DNA of 64,000 nt from Sphingobacterium alkalisoli (GCF_005049105.1 NZ_SUKA01000002.1:851985-915984), one strand, 5' to 3'. Positions 1-9,695 are shown, counted from the stretch's first letter. Numbers and translations: made by a program. The notes: generated from the sequence alone by a model not told the origin.

Positions 1-109
1 ATGTGAAAATAGTAAGAATCTTTTAGGTGGTGTATCTTTTCGTTTGCTAGTATTGTCAACGTTTTATATGGGGACTTCTTGAGATTTTCCTGTTTACCAT
101 ATTTATAAG

Positions 110-727
110 TTACTTTCTATGTAAGATTCTTACCGCTGCTTCAGACGCAACGATAAGGCCCCCTGCCAGCATAATAATATCCTTTAAGACTAATCTTCCT
201 GCTCCTGATAGATAAGGGAATCCATAGTGTGGTGTGGGAAAATCCCCACCTAGATTAGGTACAAAAACCTCTGGTGTAGTGATAAGGAATGAAAGCGTAA
301 CCAATGACATTCCAGTAGTTAAAAGACCGCCCAAAAAACCGATTTTGGGAAACCAAATACCCAATAAGACGAGGCTGCCGATAGTAACAATAACCAATCC
401 TAATGCGTAAGAAAAAACATAGGTGCCGTTTTGTTTATGCCAATCTACATTTTTCTGTACCATTTTTCCTTCCGGATTTTTATGAAGTGTATATTCACTT
501 ACCTCTATATTATGACCGTTTAATGTGGTGTTATCGGTATTCTGATAAAAGAAATTCATCAAAGGACTGTTTATAACAAAGGGCACTATTCCGTCGGCTT
601 CATATTGATAGGCCTTCAATCCGCCAATCCATACCATCACTAAGAATAGCGCACCCCGCATTAAATTGATAAATTGTTTTTGAGAATTGACAAATAAACT
701 AAGAAATTTTTCCATTTTTTCATACAT
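110..727 (-). CDS. YkgB/DUF417-family inner-membrane protein (RclC-like)
   Basis: A 205-residue membrane protein with about four hydrophobic helices (roughly residues 22-40, 103-127, 129-152 and 178-200). The segments KAYQYEADGIVPFVINSP and LSGAGRLVLKDIIMLAGG are typical of the YkgB/DUF417 family, which includes RclC of the E. coli reactive-chlorine response. The length fits the family. It lies 57 bp downstream of an AraC-type regulator on the same strand, which recalls the rclR-rclC arrangement, so a role in oxidant or chlorine stress is an inference from family and context. A second in-frame ATG four codons in is an alternative start. Confidence 0.85.
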   Translation of the reverse strand: MYEKMEKFLSLFVNSQKQFINLMRGALFLVMVWIGGLKAYQYEADGIVPFVINSPLMNFFYQNTDNTTLNGHNIEVSEYTLHKNPEGKMVQKNVDWHKQNGTYVFSYALGLVIVTIGSLVLLGIWFPKIGFLGGLLTTGMSLVTLSFLITTPEVFVPNLGGDFPTPHYGFPYLSGAGRLVLKDIIMLAGGLIVASEAAVRILHRK

Positions 728-784
728 TTAATGTAATCAAAAATACAATAGATACGCTTGTCTAAAAATGGATAAATGTGGATA

Positions 785-1615
785 TTACATAGACTTTTCG
801 GCTACAATGGATATACCAACTTCTTGGCGAAAGGTCTTCGGGGAGACACCAACCTCTTTTTTGAAATATCTGCTGAAATAAAATTCATCCTCAAATCCCA
901 GCTCTGCGGAGATCTCTTTAATATTTTTATTGGTAAGATGGAGTAGCCTTTTTGCTTCGAGTATTAAGCGTTCCTGAATAAGCTTTGAAGGCGCCTTTCC
1001 ATAGTTTTTCTTTACTTTCTTGCTAAAGGCATTTACGGATAGACCATGAAGATTTGCGTAGAAAACAACTGATTTTGACGAAGCAAAATGAGTGTCAAGC
1101 ATCGTTCGGAAGTTAAAGATGTCCGGCTTTTTTAAAGATTTTTCAATGGATTTTTGTGTAGATTGCTTTTCTTTACTGCATAAGGCAAGTATAAGCTGAA
1201 GGTATGTCCTTACAATCGCCAAATCATAATTCAGTATAACATTTCCAAACTTTGCTATTTTATCAAAAAGCATCGTAATTTCATCAAAAAAATCATCTTC
1301 AACTGAAATGAAAGGCTTCTCATAAATATTATTGAAAAGGATGCCATTGCAGGCAACTTCCACTTTATGGTATTCGATGCAATAAAAGTCACCATGGAAT
1401 TGGAGGATGCGAATGTTTTTTGAATCTCCAAAATTCCAATTTAATAACTGATAAGGTGATAAAAAAAGTATATGCTTTCCATAGGTATCATGCGGATTAA
1501 AATCTATTGAAAAAGAAGCATTTCCGTCCACCATGACAACGAAATAATAAGGTTCATTGAACTTTGGAAGGGACTCGCCAGTATTACAAACCGATATTTT
1601 GATAAATGAATCCAA
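785..1615 (-). CDS. AraC-family transcriptional regulator
   Basis: A 276-residue protein with an N-terminal cupin-like sensing half and a C-terminal double helix-turn-helix (about residues 185-265, including NIKEISAELGFEDEFYFSRYFKKEVGVSPKTFR). This is standard AraC/XylS architecture. The start is uncertain: the codon at 1615 is TTG, and the first in-frame ATG is 27 codons further in and would cut the cupin half, so the TTG start is preferred. It precedes the YkgB-like gene in the same orientation and probably controls it. The effector is unknown. Confidence 0.85.
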   Translation of the reverse strand: MDSFIKISVCNTGESLPKFNEPYYFVVMVDGNASFSIDFNPHDTYGKHILFLSPYQLLNWNFGDSKNIRILQFHGDFYCIEYHKVEVACNGILFNNIYEKPFISVEDDFFDEITMLFDKIAKFGNVILNYDLAIVRTYLQLILALCSKEKQSTQKSIEKSLKKPDIFNFRTMLDTHFASSKSVVFYANLHGLSVNAFSKKVKKNYGKAPSKLIQERLILEAKRLLHLTNKNIKEISAELGFEDEFYFSRYFKKEVGVSPKTFRQEVGISIVAEKSM

Positions 1616-1700
1616 AAGGCAGATATAAGATTGTTATTTTATAAATTCGTTCGTTTTGAAGATTGTTTCTATCTGGCTTAATACATATAATGTCTATTTT

Positions 1701-1740
1701 TAATCCCTATCTCTCAATCGCAACACCTTTTATGAAGCGT
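1701..1740. repeat. Dispersed repeat, partial copy
   Basis: A stretch of about 35 bp here (core CTCAATCGCAACACCTTTTA) closely matches 49753-49790 (core CTCAATCGCGACGCCTTCTA). The latter leads into a longer repeat shared with 44023-44075. It looks like the end of a dispersed element; no transposase is attached. Confidence 0.4.
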
Positions 1741-1752
1741 GATTTCTTATAT

Positions 1753-2604
1753 TTACAATGTTTCCAGCTGCAATGTCAGCTCCTTCATAGCAACAGGCAA
1801 TTCAATAGCCATGTCGTCAAACCGACATTCTAGGGCAATTTTTCCGGCGTAGCCAATCTTGCGCAGCGCCCGAAGGTACGGTCGGAAATCGTCGCCAGCG
1901 ACACCGGGCGCGGTCCTGTTTTCCTTTTCGGCAATATCCACATGGTAGACGAATTCCCTGCCCGCCTCAATGATCCTTTCTGGGGATTCATTCTCCTTGA
2001 GCATATGATAAATATCTACCAATAGTTTGAAGTTTGGGTGGTTCACCCGTTTTGCGATGCCGTAGGCTTCCTCGACTGTATTGAACAGGTTGGTCTCTCC
2101 GCTGTTGAGGTTTTCCAGGCATATCACTACACCGTAAGATGCTGCGAGCTTGGCCAGCTTACCTGCAAGACTAGTAAACTGTTCGATCGCCTCTTGCCGG
2201 TCGTAACCTTCGGGTACCCGACGGGATCCACCGCTACCGAAGACGACAATCCCGACTCCAGTTTTCTGGGCATGGGCAAACACATTTGCGGAATGGGAAA
2301 GGATACCATTATGATCTGCCTCAGGCCCGACGGCCTTGAGCGATCCGGGCAGGAAAACATTGCAGGCATAGACGGGAAGACTTTCGGTTAGCTTGAGGGA
2401 GTCAACCGGATCATTCGGTTTCAAATACTCCGACACGGTGGGTTGGATAAACAAAAAACCATGACGTGCTACAAGGTCGGTATCTTTCATCGATGCGCAG
2501 ACACCCAGCTCCGGCCTGAAGAGCTGTTGCGCTATGCTACTGGCCGATGTAAAAAAAACAGCGGCTAGCGTAACCATTCCCTTTAAAATTAATTTCATTT
2601 CCAT
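1753..2604 (-). CDS. Secreted TIM-barrel sugar phosphate isomerase/epimerase family protein
   Basis: From the ATG at 2604 this is a 283-residue protein with a signal peptide ending near SSIAQQ, then a xylose-isomerase-like TIM barrel. Likely metal ligands are the Glu in CLENLN, the Asp/His in LLVDIYHM and the Glu in ALECRF, as in hydroxypyruvate isomerase-like enzymes. The frame is open further upstream into the neighbouring gene, but 2604 is preferred because it is 10 bp after the stop of the oxidoreductase gene and starts exactly at the signal peptide. The two genes form an operon, probably for periplasmic carbohydrate metabolism; the substrate is unknown. Confidence 0.8.
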   Translation of the reverse strand: MEMKLILKGMVTLAAVFFTSASSIAQQLFRPELGVCASMKDTDLVARHGFLFIQPTVSEYLKPNDPVDSLKLTESLPVYACNVFLPGSLKAVGPEADHNGILSHSANVFAHAQKTGVGIVVFGSGGSRRVPEGYDRQEAIEQFTSLAGKLAKLAASYGVVICLENLNSGETNLFNTVEEAYGIAKRVNHPNFKLLVDIYHMLKENESPERIIEAGREFVYHVDIAEKENRTAPGVAGDDFRPYLRALRKIGYAGKIALECRFDDMAIELPVAMKELTLQLETL

Positions 2605-2614
2605 GGATATTGCG

Positions 2615-3964
2615 TTAATATTTGAATACGTTCTGTCCTGCCATGACCTGCCTTGCCTTGGGGTCGAATGTAGCCCGTGTTCCTGTCCGGTATGCTGCAT
2701 TGGCCATTATGCAGGCTACCGCGTGGTTGTAACCGGCCTCCACCGGCGCATTAGGGGTTTGGCGCGACCGGACGCAATCCATCCAGTTACGCATATGCGC
2801 ATCCGTCAGGAAATCCCCTCCGGTATTTGCACCCGAAGCGGCCTGCACGTCGGGAAGCTTATATTCCTCCAATAGATTGGCTTTAAGTCCCATCGCCTTC
2901 GCTGCATCATTTTGAAGCCCACCAGTCGGTGTGACCCTGTTCTTGTCCAAATCAAGCATGCCCCCGTTGGAGTAGTACAGTTCCTTGGTATCTCCGGCCG
3001 AGTTGCTGAAGCGCGAGGAATAAACGACCTGGAAACCATCCTCTTTACGATCCAGTGGTCCGTAATCAAATACGGCGGTCAACGTGTCGGCGTTGGTGCG
3101 TCCGTCCTTCCATAGGTATATCCCACCATTGGCCGTCACGCCGCGAGGGTAGGCGAGGCCCGAGAACCAATGCACGGTGTCAATCTGGTGGGACATCCAT
3201 TGACCAGGGATGCCGGATGAATAAGGCCAAAAAAGGCGGTATTCCAAGTATTTTCGGGGATCCCAGGCCTCGAAGGGCCGGTTTATTAAAAAGCGCTTCC
3301 AGTCCGTATCGGATTCACGGATGGAAGACGTAAGTGCAGGGAGGCGCCATCTGCCCGGCTGGTTTACGTTCCAGCACATCTCGACCATCACAATATCGCC
3401 GAACCGTCCGGAGCGAATATAGTCATTGGCCGCATGGTAGTTTCCCCCGCTTCGACGTTGTGAGCCGATCTGCACGATGATATCGCTAGCCTTGACTGCA
3501 TCGAGTGCCCTATTTGCGTCGTCCATTGTTTCGGCGAAAGGTTTCTCGCAATAGGCATCCTTGCCGGCTTTCGCCGCCTCAGTCAGGTGGAAGGCGTGTT
3601 GGAAATCTGCTGTGCTGATGATCACTGCATCGATGTCCGCACGGTCATACAGCTCGTCGTTATTGCGGCATAGCGCGACATCGCCTCCTGTCTTTTCGCG
3701 GATATAGGCAGCTCCTTCTTTGCGCCGCCTGTCCCATATATCCGACAAGGCGACAAATTCAAAATCGAGCGCCTTGGCGTGGCTATTAAATGCAGGAAGC
3801 AACGAATGCTTGAATCGGTTCGAAAACCCGACAATACCCACGCGCACCCGGTCGTTTGCGCCGAGGATCTTGCTGTAGCTCTTTGCACTCATTCCAAGTC
3901 CGCCGATGGTTAATCCAATAGCGGAAAGGGTGCTCTTCTTAATGAAGTCTCTTCTGCTTTCCAT
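2615..3964 (-). CDS. Gfo/Idh/MocA-family oxidoreductase with Tat signal
   Basis: A 449-residue NAD(P)-dependent oxidoreductase. Residues 1-33 form a Tat-type signal (SRRDFIKK followed by a hydrophobic stretch), common for this family in Bacteroidota. The Rossmann motif VGIVGFSNRF is near residue 42 and the family EKPF motif near residue 140; the C-terminal half is the alpha/beta dimerisation domain. Members oxidise or rearrange sugars or inositols and often act in the periplasm. It is the first gene of a two-gene operon with a TIM-barrel isomerase. Its own substrate cannot be read from sequence. Confidence 0.9.
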   Translation of the reverse strand: MESRRDFIKKSTLSAIGLTIGGLGMSAKSYSKILGANDRVRVGIVGFSNRFKHSLLPAFNSHAKALDFEFVALSDIWDRRRKEGAAYIREKTGGDVALCRNNDELYDRADIDAVIISTADFQHAFHLTEAAKAGKDAYCEKPFAETMDDANRALDAVKASDIIVQIGSQRRSGGNYHAANDYIRSGRFGDIVMVEMCWNVNQPGRWRLPALTSSIRESDTDWKRFLINRPFEAWDPRKYLEYRLFWPYSSGIPGQWMSHQIDTVHWFSGLAYPRGVTANGGIYLWKDGRTNADTLTAVFDYGPLDRKEDGFQVVYSSRFSNSAGDTKELYYSNGGMLDLDKNRVTPTGGLQNDAAKAMGLKANLLEEYKLPDVQAASGANTGGDFLTDAHMRNWMDCVRSRQTPNAPVEAGYNHAVACIMANAAYRTGTRATFDPKARQVMAGQNVFKY

Positions 3965-4422
3965 AATAAGATATATTTGTGCTATTTTTTTAATTTAAGT
4001 TTAATAGCGTTTACAATTAGCAATCGTAAAGCTATTCTTTTTTTTGCAAACAGTGATGCTCTCTGCGTAACAAAAGCATTGATTTACATTGGTTTGAATT
4101 GTGTTTCTGTAGCGGATCATAGGCGCATTGATAAATTACTATTGAAAAGGAATATATATATTTATCTAAGCAAAGATTTATATGGAAAGTATATAGGCTT
4201 ATAATTACGTAATGTTTCGTCTGCTTTATTCCCATTGAGACCATTGTTTTTGGATTTCTTCATTTGCTCTGTATGATATCGTGTCCGGATTTTACTGTAT
4301 TTTTCCGACCGTCCATTATCGAATTTAGTTAGTGATAGAAATTGGTTTCTGACATAGTCCGGAAATGCTTCACTCTTTTTCATAAAGAAATACGCATATA
4401 TTCATTGATACCTTGTAGGAGC
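3965..4422. other. A+T-rich intergenic region without a convincing gene
   Basis: About 460 bp separating the oxidoreductase gene from the SemiSWEET gene. Short lysine-rich reading frames exist on the minus strand (4032-4244 and 4162-4383) but show no family motif and probably reflect base composition. No repeat or terminator stands out. Confidence 0.4.
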
Positions 4423-4680
4423 CTATGTACGCTCTCTATAGAAAAAATAATAGGTCAATAATGTGGCATTGACGAGAACAGAAAAAGCATTGGATAGAAT
4501 AATGGGCCATTCTTTCAGCAACACGCCGTAAACCACCCACATCGATACACCTCCTAACAAAATAGTAATCATAATCGGAGAGAGGTTTGCTACATCTTTT
4601 TCCTTTATCACTTTAATTAACTGAGGAACCATCGAAATGGAGGTCAATATTCCGGCTATGATTCCAATTACGATTTCCAT
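4423..4680 (-). CDS. SemiSWEET/PQ-loop sugar transporter family protein
   Basis: An 85-residue, three-helix membrane protein. The start at 4680 (MEIVIGIIAG) gives the usual SemiSWEET length; the frame is open upstream but that extension is not SemiSWEET-like. The PQ-loop motif SMVPQLIKV is in helix 1, a conserved tryptophan is in SMWVVYG of helix 2, and the substrate-site asparagine is in LSNAFSVLVNATLL of helix 3. SemiSWEETs work as homodimers that transport small sugars by facilitated diffusion. The neighbours do not indicate a substrate. Confidence 0.85.
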   Translation of the reverse strand: MEIVIGIIAGILTSISMVPQLIKVIKEKDVANLSPIMITILLGGVSMWVVYGVLLKEWPIILSNAFSVLVNATLLTYYFFYRERT

Positions 4681-4958
4681 GCGACTAGATTTATTTTGTG
4701 TTTTATTAAGATAAATTGATATACTCTCCCCTTGAAAAACGCTGTGAGAATGTACGTAGCATTTAACTGTGCTATACAAACACGTCGAGTACCAATCTTG
4801 TTTCGAATTGGAATATCGGGGATTGAAATAGGGTATAAATATCGATTAGGTAAGTAGTTATGTTGTTAACTTGACTATTACTACCTTAATTATTCGTAAG
4901 TAAACTTTTGTTTCCATAGATTGTTCAAGTTCAATATAATCACTATATCATTAGAACG

Positions 4959-5669
4959 ATGGAAACGAAAAATATTTTGATGTTACTCACAGCGCACCGG
5001 TATATGGAAGATACCCAGAGCGAAACGGGTGTGTGGTTAGGCGAATTTACCGATCCATATTATATTTTCCTTGACGCGGGGTGCAAGGTTACACTTGTTA
5101 CTATACAGGGAGGAGAGCCTCCTATTGACCCGATGAGCAAATTAACGGAACATATTACCGCTTCCAATAGGAGGTTCTTAGCCGATAAGGAAGCACAGTT
5201 CCATCTTCAAAATACACTGGCCTTACAAAATGTAATTCCCGATCCTTTTGACGGTCTGTTCATTCCCGGAGGTCATGGCCCTTTATGGGATCTGGCAAGA
5301 AGTTTGGAATCCGGTCGTCTTATCCTGGAGTTTTATAAGCAGAGGAAACCGATCGCGGCTCTGTGTCATGGCCCAGCCGCGTTCTTAATGGCAGCTAAGC
5401 TTGATCCAAGCTTTTTATTGGGAAAGAAAGTAACTTCCTTCACCAATACCGAGGAAGCATTGGTGGCGCGAAAAAATAATATCCCTTACGAATTGGAGAC
5501 TGTGCTAAAGGCTAGAGGTGCTGAATTTACATCGGCGACGCTACCTTTTACGGCTCATGTCGAAATAGATGGGGATCTGATCACAGGACAGAATCCATTA
5601 TCCGCCAGGCAAACGGCTACGTCGCTCTTGGAACGTATCGCAGAAAAGGAAGCTAGTTTAGGTTTTTAA
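4959..5669 (+). CDS. DJ-1/PfpI-family (Hsp31-like class I glutamine amidotransferase-fold) protein
   Basis: A 236-residue protein of the DJ-1/PfpI superfamily. The nucleophile elbow AALCHGPAAFL places catalytic Cys136 next to His137, and Glu29 in VWLGEF fits the conserved acidic residue. FIPGGHGPLWDL (about 101-112) is typical of the Hsp31/YajL-like branch with chaperone, glyoxalase or deglycase activities. It has its own upstream intergenic region and stands alone. The specific reaction is not determined. Confidence 0.85.
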   Translation: METKNILMLLTAHRYMEDTQSETGVWLGEFTDPYYIFLDAGCKVTLVTIQGGEPPIDPMSKLTEHITASNRRFLADKEAQFHLQNTLALQNVIPDPFDGLFIPGGHGPLWDLARSLESGRLILEFYKQRKPIAALCHGPAAFLMAAKLDPSFLLGKKVTSFTNTEEALVARKNNIPYELETVLKARGAEFTSATLPFTAHVEIDGDLITGQNPLSARQTATSLLERIAEKEASLGF

Positions 5670-5688
5670 TTTAATAATTTAATATATA

Positions 5689-5800
5689 CACCTTATCGGC
5701 TGATCATCCGGTCCCATTTTACTTGGTAAAATAATTGCGCCTACACCCGCCGTAAGATCTAGACCTATTCCACGCATCCAGATATTTGGTTTGCTTTAGC
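5689..5800 (-). pseudogene. C-terminal remnant of an unidentified protein
   Basis: The minus strand encodes IWMRGIGLDLTAGVGA and then ILPSKMGPDDQPIRCIY before a stop. It reads as a plausible protein end but has no start codon and no extension upstream. The parent family was not recognised. Confidence 0.3.
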
Positions 5801-5904
5801 CTTTCTGGTAAAAAAAAAATATAAATGCGATTGTACCTGAATCTTATAAGATAGTTTGGTTTAAGGCATAGATATTGTTATATCTTAATTATAAAACTAG
5901 AATC

Positions 5905-6090
5905 ATGAATGTAAAACGTACTTTTGGAACTGTTCTCACTATTTTAGGTACTATTGGTTTGATTTACGCAGGATATGAATTGATCAATAAAAGTACCGCT
6001 TATACGTCCCTTGCTGTTGTAGGCGTAATCGCGCTGATCTTTTTTTTCTCAGGAATTGGTTTAGTGAAAAACACAAAAGATGAAGCGTAA
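5905..6090 (+). CDS. Small two-helix membrane protein
   Basis: From the ATG at 5905 this is a 61-residue protein with two hydrophobic helices (about residues 5-24 and 33-53) and a charged end KNTKDEA. An upstream ATG at 5875 would add ten untypical residues. Short proteins of this kind are common in Sphingobacteriaceae; no function is known to me. Confidence 0.6.
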   Translation: MNVKRTFGTVLTILGTIGLIYAGYELINKSTAYTSLAVVGVIALIFFFSGIGLVKNTKDEA

Positions 6091-6179
6091 TTTGTAGAGC
6101 AGAACTAGTAAAGATTATTGCGATCCAGGAGTTTCGCGCTGCCGAATGCAACCATGAAGCATACAGATCATCCAATTTA

Positions 6180-6554
6180 TCAAATTGCAATTCCGCTTCC
6201 GCCGACTACTTTTATACCCTCTTTAAATTTTTTCCAGAAACGGATATAGCGGTATTGGGCTTCAAAAGGTTCAGCATTGTAGCTACCCATTATCTTCATT
6301 GATACTATGATGACGGCCATATCTTCGATGATATTGAGCGCTTCAATTTGGGGGGTAATTGTGTTAATCTTTAATGTCCCATCTCGATATGTTCTCAAAT
6401 CAATTTCTTTGGTTATTACATCGCCGCTTGGAATGACGAACAGCAAGTCATCGTGTAGCAATTCTTCAAGCGTGTTGATATTACTTTCGGTGATTGCTTC
6501 GTACAGTCTATTTTCCTGTTCTATAATTTCATTTTTGGTGATAAGTGTTTCCAT
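6180..6554 (-). CDS. NTF2-like (DUF4440) family protein
   Basis: A 124-residue protein with the cone-shaped NTF2-like fold pattern: an N-terminal helix pair (ENRLYEAITESNINTLEELLHDDLLFVIPSGDVI), then beta strands ending in YRYIRFWKKFKEGIKVVGGSG. DUF4440 proteins bind or turn over small molecules. This is one of five SnoaL/NTF2-like proteins in the window. It stands alone with no operon partner. Confidence 0.8.
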   Translation of the reverse strand: METLITKNEIIEQENRLYEAITESNINTLEELLHDDLLFVIPSGDVITKEIDLRTYRDGTLKINTITPQIEALNIIEDMAVIIVSMKIMGSYNAEPFEAQYRYIRFWKKFKEGIKVVGGSGIAI

Positions 6555-6722
6555 AATTTATCTGCTTGCTGTTCCGATTAAGTCAAAGATAGTGCATTTA
6601 TTTTTACGACGACTTCTTATGCAATTCCGATGTAACGAATAAATGGTTATACATGGTTGTGGTACGGAGTTAGTTGCAGTAATAAAAGAAATGATTTGAA
6701 ACACAGATTTTACATCGTTGCC

Positions 6723-7316
6723 TTAACGGGACTTTGTCAATTCGTTAATAACGGTTTTAAGTTGTATCAGACCCTTCTCAACATTATTGAGATTTTCGGA
6801 ATACTTTTTATCATTTTTATCCGCCTGCTGTTTCAACAGCTGGAGCGATAGACTTATTCCCAAAATGGGATTTTTCAGGTCGTGGGCAATGGTATCCAGT
6901 GAGAGTTTATGCACTGCGATCAGTTCTTCCTGCGCCTTAATATTGCTGATATCAACGAACGTAATAATAGCGCCATCCGTTCTATTTTCTTTCCTTAAAA
7001 AGTAAGGTAGGATATTGAGCTGATACCAACGTTTGTCAGTAGTTTGAATTTCTTTTTCAAATATCTTACCCCTTTCGATCACTGCTTTGATATTACTGAT
7101 GATGGGGGGATATTTGAAATGATTTGCAATATTTTTTAGGGGAAGCCCGGCGAAATTCTGTTTAAGCGAAAAATGTTTCATAGCCGGCGTTGTAAACTTC
7201 CGGAGTACCAGATTTGCATCCACGTAAAGTTGTGGAATAATAGTATTGCTGAAATAATTTTCCAGCTCTTCATTAATGTCAATTAGCGTATGCATTCGTT
7301 CAATCTTACTTTTCAT
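6723..7316 (-). CDS. PAS-HisKA protein lacking an HATPase domain
   Basis: From the ATG at 7316 this is 197 residues (a TTG at 7337 is an alternative). A PAS domain covers about residues 20-125 (YVDANLVLRKFT, with a GAIITFVDISNIKAQEEL exit helix). It is followed by a HisKA-type helix pair containing the H-box LDTIAHDLKNPILGISLSLQLL. The frame then closes after INELTKSR, so the HATPase_c domain with its N, G1 and G2 boxes is absent, and no downstream frame restores it before 6556. It may be a truncated histidine kinase, or a phosphotransfer or dimerisation partner served by another kinase. Confidence 0.7.
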   Translation of the reverse strand: MKSKIERMHTLIDINEELENYFSNTIIPQLYVDANLVLRKFTTPAMKHFSLKQNFAGLPLKNIANHFKYPPIISNIKAVIERGKIFEKEIQTTDKRWYQLNILPYFLRKENRTDGAIITFVDISNIKAQEELIAVHKLSLDTIAHDLKNPILGISLSLQLLKQQADKNDKKYSENLNNVEKGLIQLKTVINELTKSR

Positions 7317-7589
7317 AGGCCTGATAAAGAATTTCAATATGGCACAATATGCTAATATACTATATAACGGAATTTGACGTATTTTGTTTTATAGATTCCG
7401 TATTTATCTTAAGTCCTACCGTATTTTATGGGGTTAACAATGTATATTTCTCGAGTAGATTATGAAACAGCCAATACTGAATGTAAGCGGACGTCATTGT
7501 TTCAGAATTCTCGACGGATCATGTGGAGCATGTCGCTATGATATTTAAATTATGATTCGGCTGTGAGTGCGGAAGTAGTCTCTTCATTA

Positions 7590-8486
7590 TCAATTAAATG
7601 CCTGTCGGAATTCAAGAGGTGACAAACTGGTTTTCTTCTTAAATAGCGTACTAAACGATTGCGCATGCTCAAAGCCAAATGTATAAGCAATTTCGCTTAC
7701 AGATAAATTTGTCGTCGACAGTTTTTCCTTCGCCTTTTCAATCACACGCTGGTGTATATGCTGCTGTGTATTTTGTCCGGTATGCATGCGCAGTAGATCG
7801 CTGAGATAGTTAGGAGACAGGTTCATGAGTTCGGCCATGCGTTGTACCGTTAACAGTTCGGGTTGCGTTGTCGTACTGCCGTCAAAATATTTCTCAATAA
7901 GAAGTTCAAATTTGGCAAGCAGTTGATTATTGTGGTTTTTCCGGGTAATAAACTGCCGCTCGTAAAATCGATTCGAATAATTGAGCAACAACTCGATTTG
8001 CGATAAGATGATTTCCTGCGTATATTTATCAATATGCAGGCATTCCTTATCGATCTTGTTCAATATGGTAATCAAATCATCCTCTTCGTCAGCAGAAAGA
8101 TGCAGCGCCTCATTTACGGCGTAAGAGAAGAAGTTGTAATCGCTGATATTGCGTGCTAGCGGATGGGATAGCAAAAAGTCGGGATGGAAAATTAGCAGAT
8201 AGCCCGATCCGCATTCTACAGTGTTCAGATCCAGGTATTGCACCTGGTTAGGTGCAGTAAAGCTCAGTACCCCCTTATCATAATCATAATGTTGCTGACC
8301 ATATCGTATTTTACCTTTTGCATCCCTTTTAAGGGCAACACAATAAAATCTATTTACAAAGCCTTTCCATACATCATCTTCCATGAAAATACTTTCGGCG
8401 AGGTTAATCACGCTTACCAATGGATGGCGTGGCTCGGGCAGAGAGAGTAATTGGTGAAATTCTGATATTGACCTGATAGCATTCAT
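7590..8486 (-). CDS. AraC-family transcriptional regulator
   Basis: A 298-residue protein with an N-terminal cupin-like domain and a C-terminal AraC DNA-binding domain (about residues 195-295; key segments MAELMNLSPNYLSDLLRMHTG and VSEIAYTFGFEHAQSFSTLFKKKT). It follows the aldo/keto reductase gene on the same strand with a 72-bp gap. AraC regulators paired with aldo/keto reductases are common in Bacteroidota and often respond to aldehydes or aromatics, but the ligand here is unknown. Confidence 0.87.
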   Translation of the reverse strand: MNAIRSISEFHQLLSLPEPRHPLVSVINLAESIFMEDDVWKGFVNRFYCVALKRDAKGKIRYGQQHYDYDKGVLSFTAPNQVQYLDLNTVECGSGYLLIFHPDFLLSHPLARNISDYNFFSYAVNEALHLSADEEDDLITILNKIDKECLHIDKYTQEIILSQIELLLNYSNRFYERQFITRKNHNNQLLAKFELLIEKYFDGSTTTQPELLTVQRMAELMNLSPNYLSDLLRMHTGQNTQQHIHQRVIEKAKEKLSTTNLSVSEIAYTFGFEHAQSFSTLFKKKTSLSPLEFRQAFN

Positions 8487-8558
8487 AGTACTAATTTAGA
8501 CATTTTAATGTACATAGTAGCAGTTGCATCTTTAAAATGCAACGCTACATAAAATACG

Positions 8559-9557
8559 CTAATCGATGAGCCCCATACTAAAATCATCGTATGGGTTGCC
8601 GGTGTCGGTACCCAATGGTACAATGTTTTCGAGTTTTGATACATCAGCTTCGTTTAATTCGATTTCGGTGGCTGCTATGTTTTGCTCTAGATATTTTCTT
8701 CGTTTCGTACCAGGTATGGGTAAGATACCTTTGTTTATGATCCAAGCCAGTGCCAACTGTGTTGTGGTTATGTCTTTCTCTTCGGCCATGGCCTCAATTG
8801 CTTTAACCAGCTCAATATTCTTGTAAAAATGAGGCTCCTGAAAACGTGGAATTGCGCGGCGAAAATCATTTTCCGGCAAGTCATCTATGGTTCGGATCTG
8901 GCCGGATAGAAAGCCGCGACCTAACGGGGAATAAGCCACAAACCCTATCCCAAGTTCATGTAAGGTATTCAATATGCCACGTTCCTCTACTGTACGCTCA
9001 AATAATGAATATTCACTTTGTACCGCCGTAATCGGGTGAACCGCGTGCGCTCTTTTTATAGTTTCTGAAGATACTTCTGATAGTCCGAGATAACCCACCT
9101 TTCCTTCCTTTACCAGCTCACTCATCGCCTCGATGGTTTCTTCGATGGGGGTGTTTTTATCAAGTCGGTGCATGTAGTACAGATCGATATAGTCAGTGTT
9201 GAGGTTTTTTAGCGAACGCTCCACCGCTTTTTTAACATATTCTTTTTTACCATTTATGGCCCAGGTCACTTTGTCGCTGTCATCTATCTCCCAGCCAAAT
9301 TTTGTCGCGATAATATATTTATTCCTATTACCATCTATTGCTTTAGCAATCAACTGCTCATTTTTGAAAGGGCCGTATAAATCCGCAGTATCTAAAAAAT
9401 TGCCGCCTAATTCGAGCGACCGTTGAATCGTGGCAATAGCTTCTTTCTCATCAGCCTCGCCATACATGTTTCCTCCCTCAAAACCTGTCATACCCATGCA
9501 GCCCAATCCTATACTAGGTACAGCAAAACCCTCGCTTCCTAAATTTATTTTCTTCAT
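8559..9557 (-). CDS. Aldo/keto reductase
   Basis: From the ATG at 9557 (MKKINLGSEGFAV) this is 332 residues, the normal length for AKR13-like enzymes; an upstream ATG at 9641 adds an untypical extension. The catalytic tetrad is visible: Asp and Tyr in FLDTADLYG, Lys in IIATKFGWE, His in DLYYMHRLD. The C-terminal IPGTKRRKYLEQN segment is the NADPH-binding signature. It reduces aldehydes or ketones with NADPH in the cytosol. It is transcribed toward the AraC gene at 7590-8486, probably as one unit. Confidence 0.92.
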   Translation of the reverse strand: MKKINLGSEGFAVPSIGLGCMGMTGFEGGNMYGEADEKEAIATIQRSLELGGNFLDTADLYGPFKNEQLIAKAIDGNRNKYIIATKFGWEIDDSDKVTWAINGKKEYVKKAVERSLKNLNTDYIDLYYMHRLDKNTPIEETIEAMSELVKEGKVGYLGLSEVSSETIKRAHAVHPITAVQSEYSLFERTVEERGILNTLHELGIGFVAYSPLGRGFLSGQIRTIDDLPENDFRRAIPRFQEPHFYKNIELVKAIEAMAEEKDITTTQLALAWIINKGILPIPGTKRRKYLEQNIAATEIELNEADVSKLENIVPLGTDTGNPYDDFSMGLID

Positions 9558-9695
9558 TACCATACTATTAAATTTTGATAGGTCAAAGTTCGCTAAGAAC
9601 ATTTTCATAGGTGTATGCAAAGCCCTGAAAGATGTATGCAAATCAAGGATAGCTAAATATATATTAAATCTAACTCTCTTCAGTTCAATCTTTTT

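Noticed and set aside
2038..3333. Plus-strand ORFs inside the oxidoreductase operon
   Set aside because: Antisense shadows of two well-supported minus-strand genes.
4032..4383. Two lysine-rich minus-strand ORFs
   Set aside because: They overlap each other in A+T-rich intergenic DNA and show no motif or initiation context.
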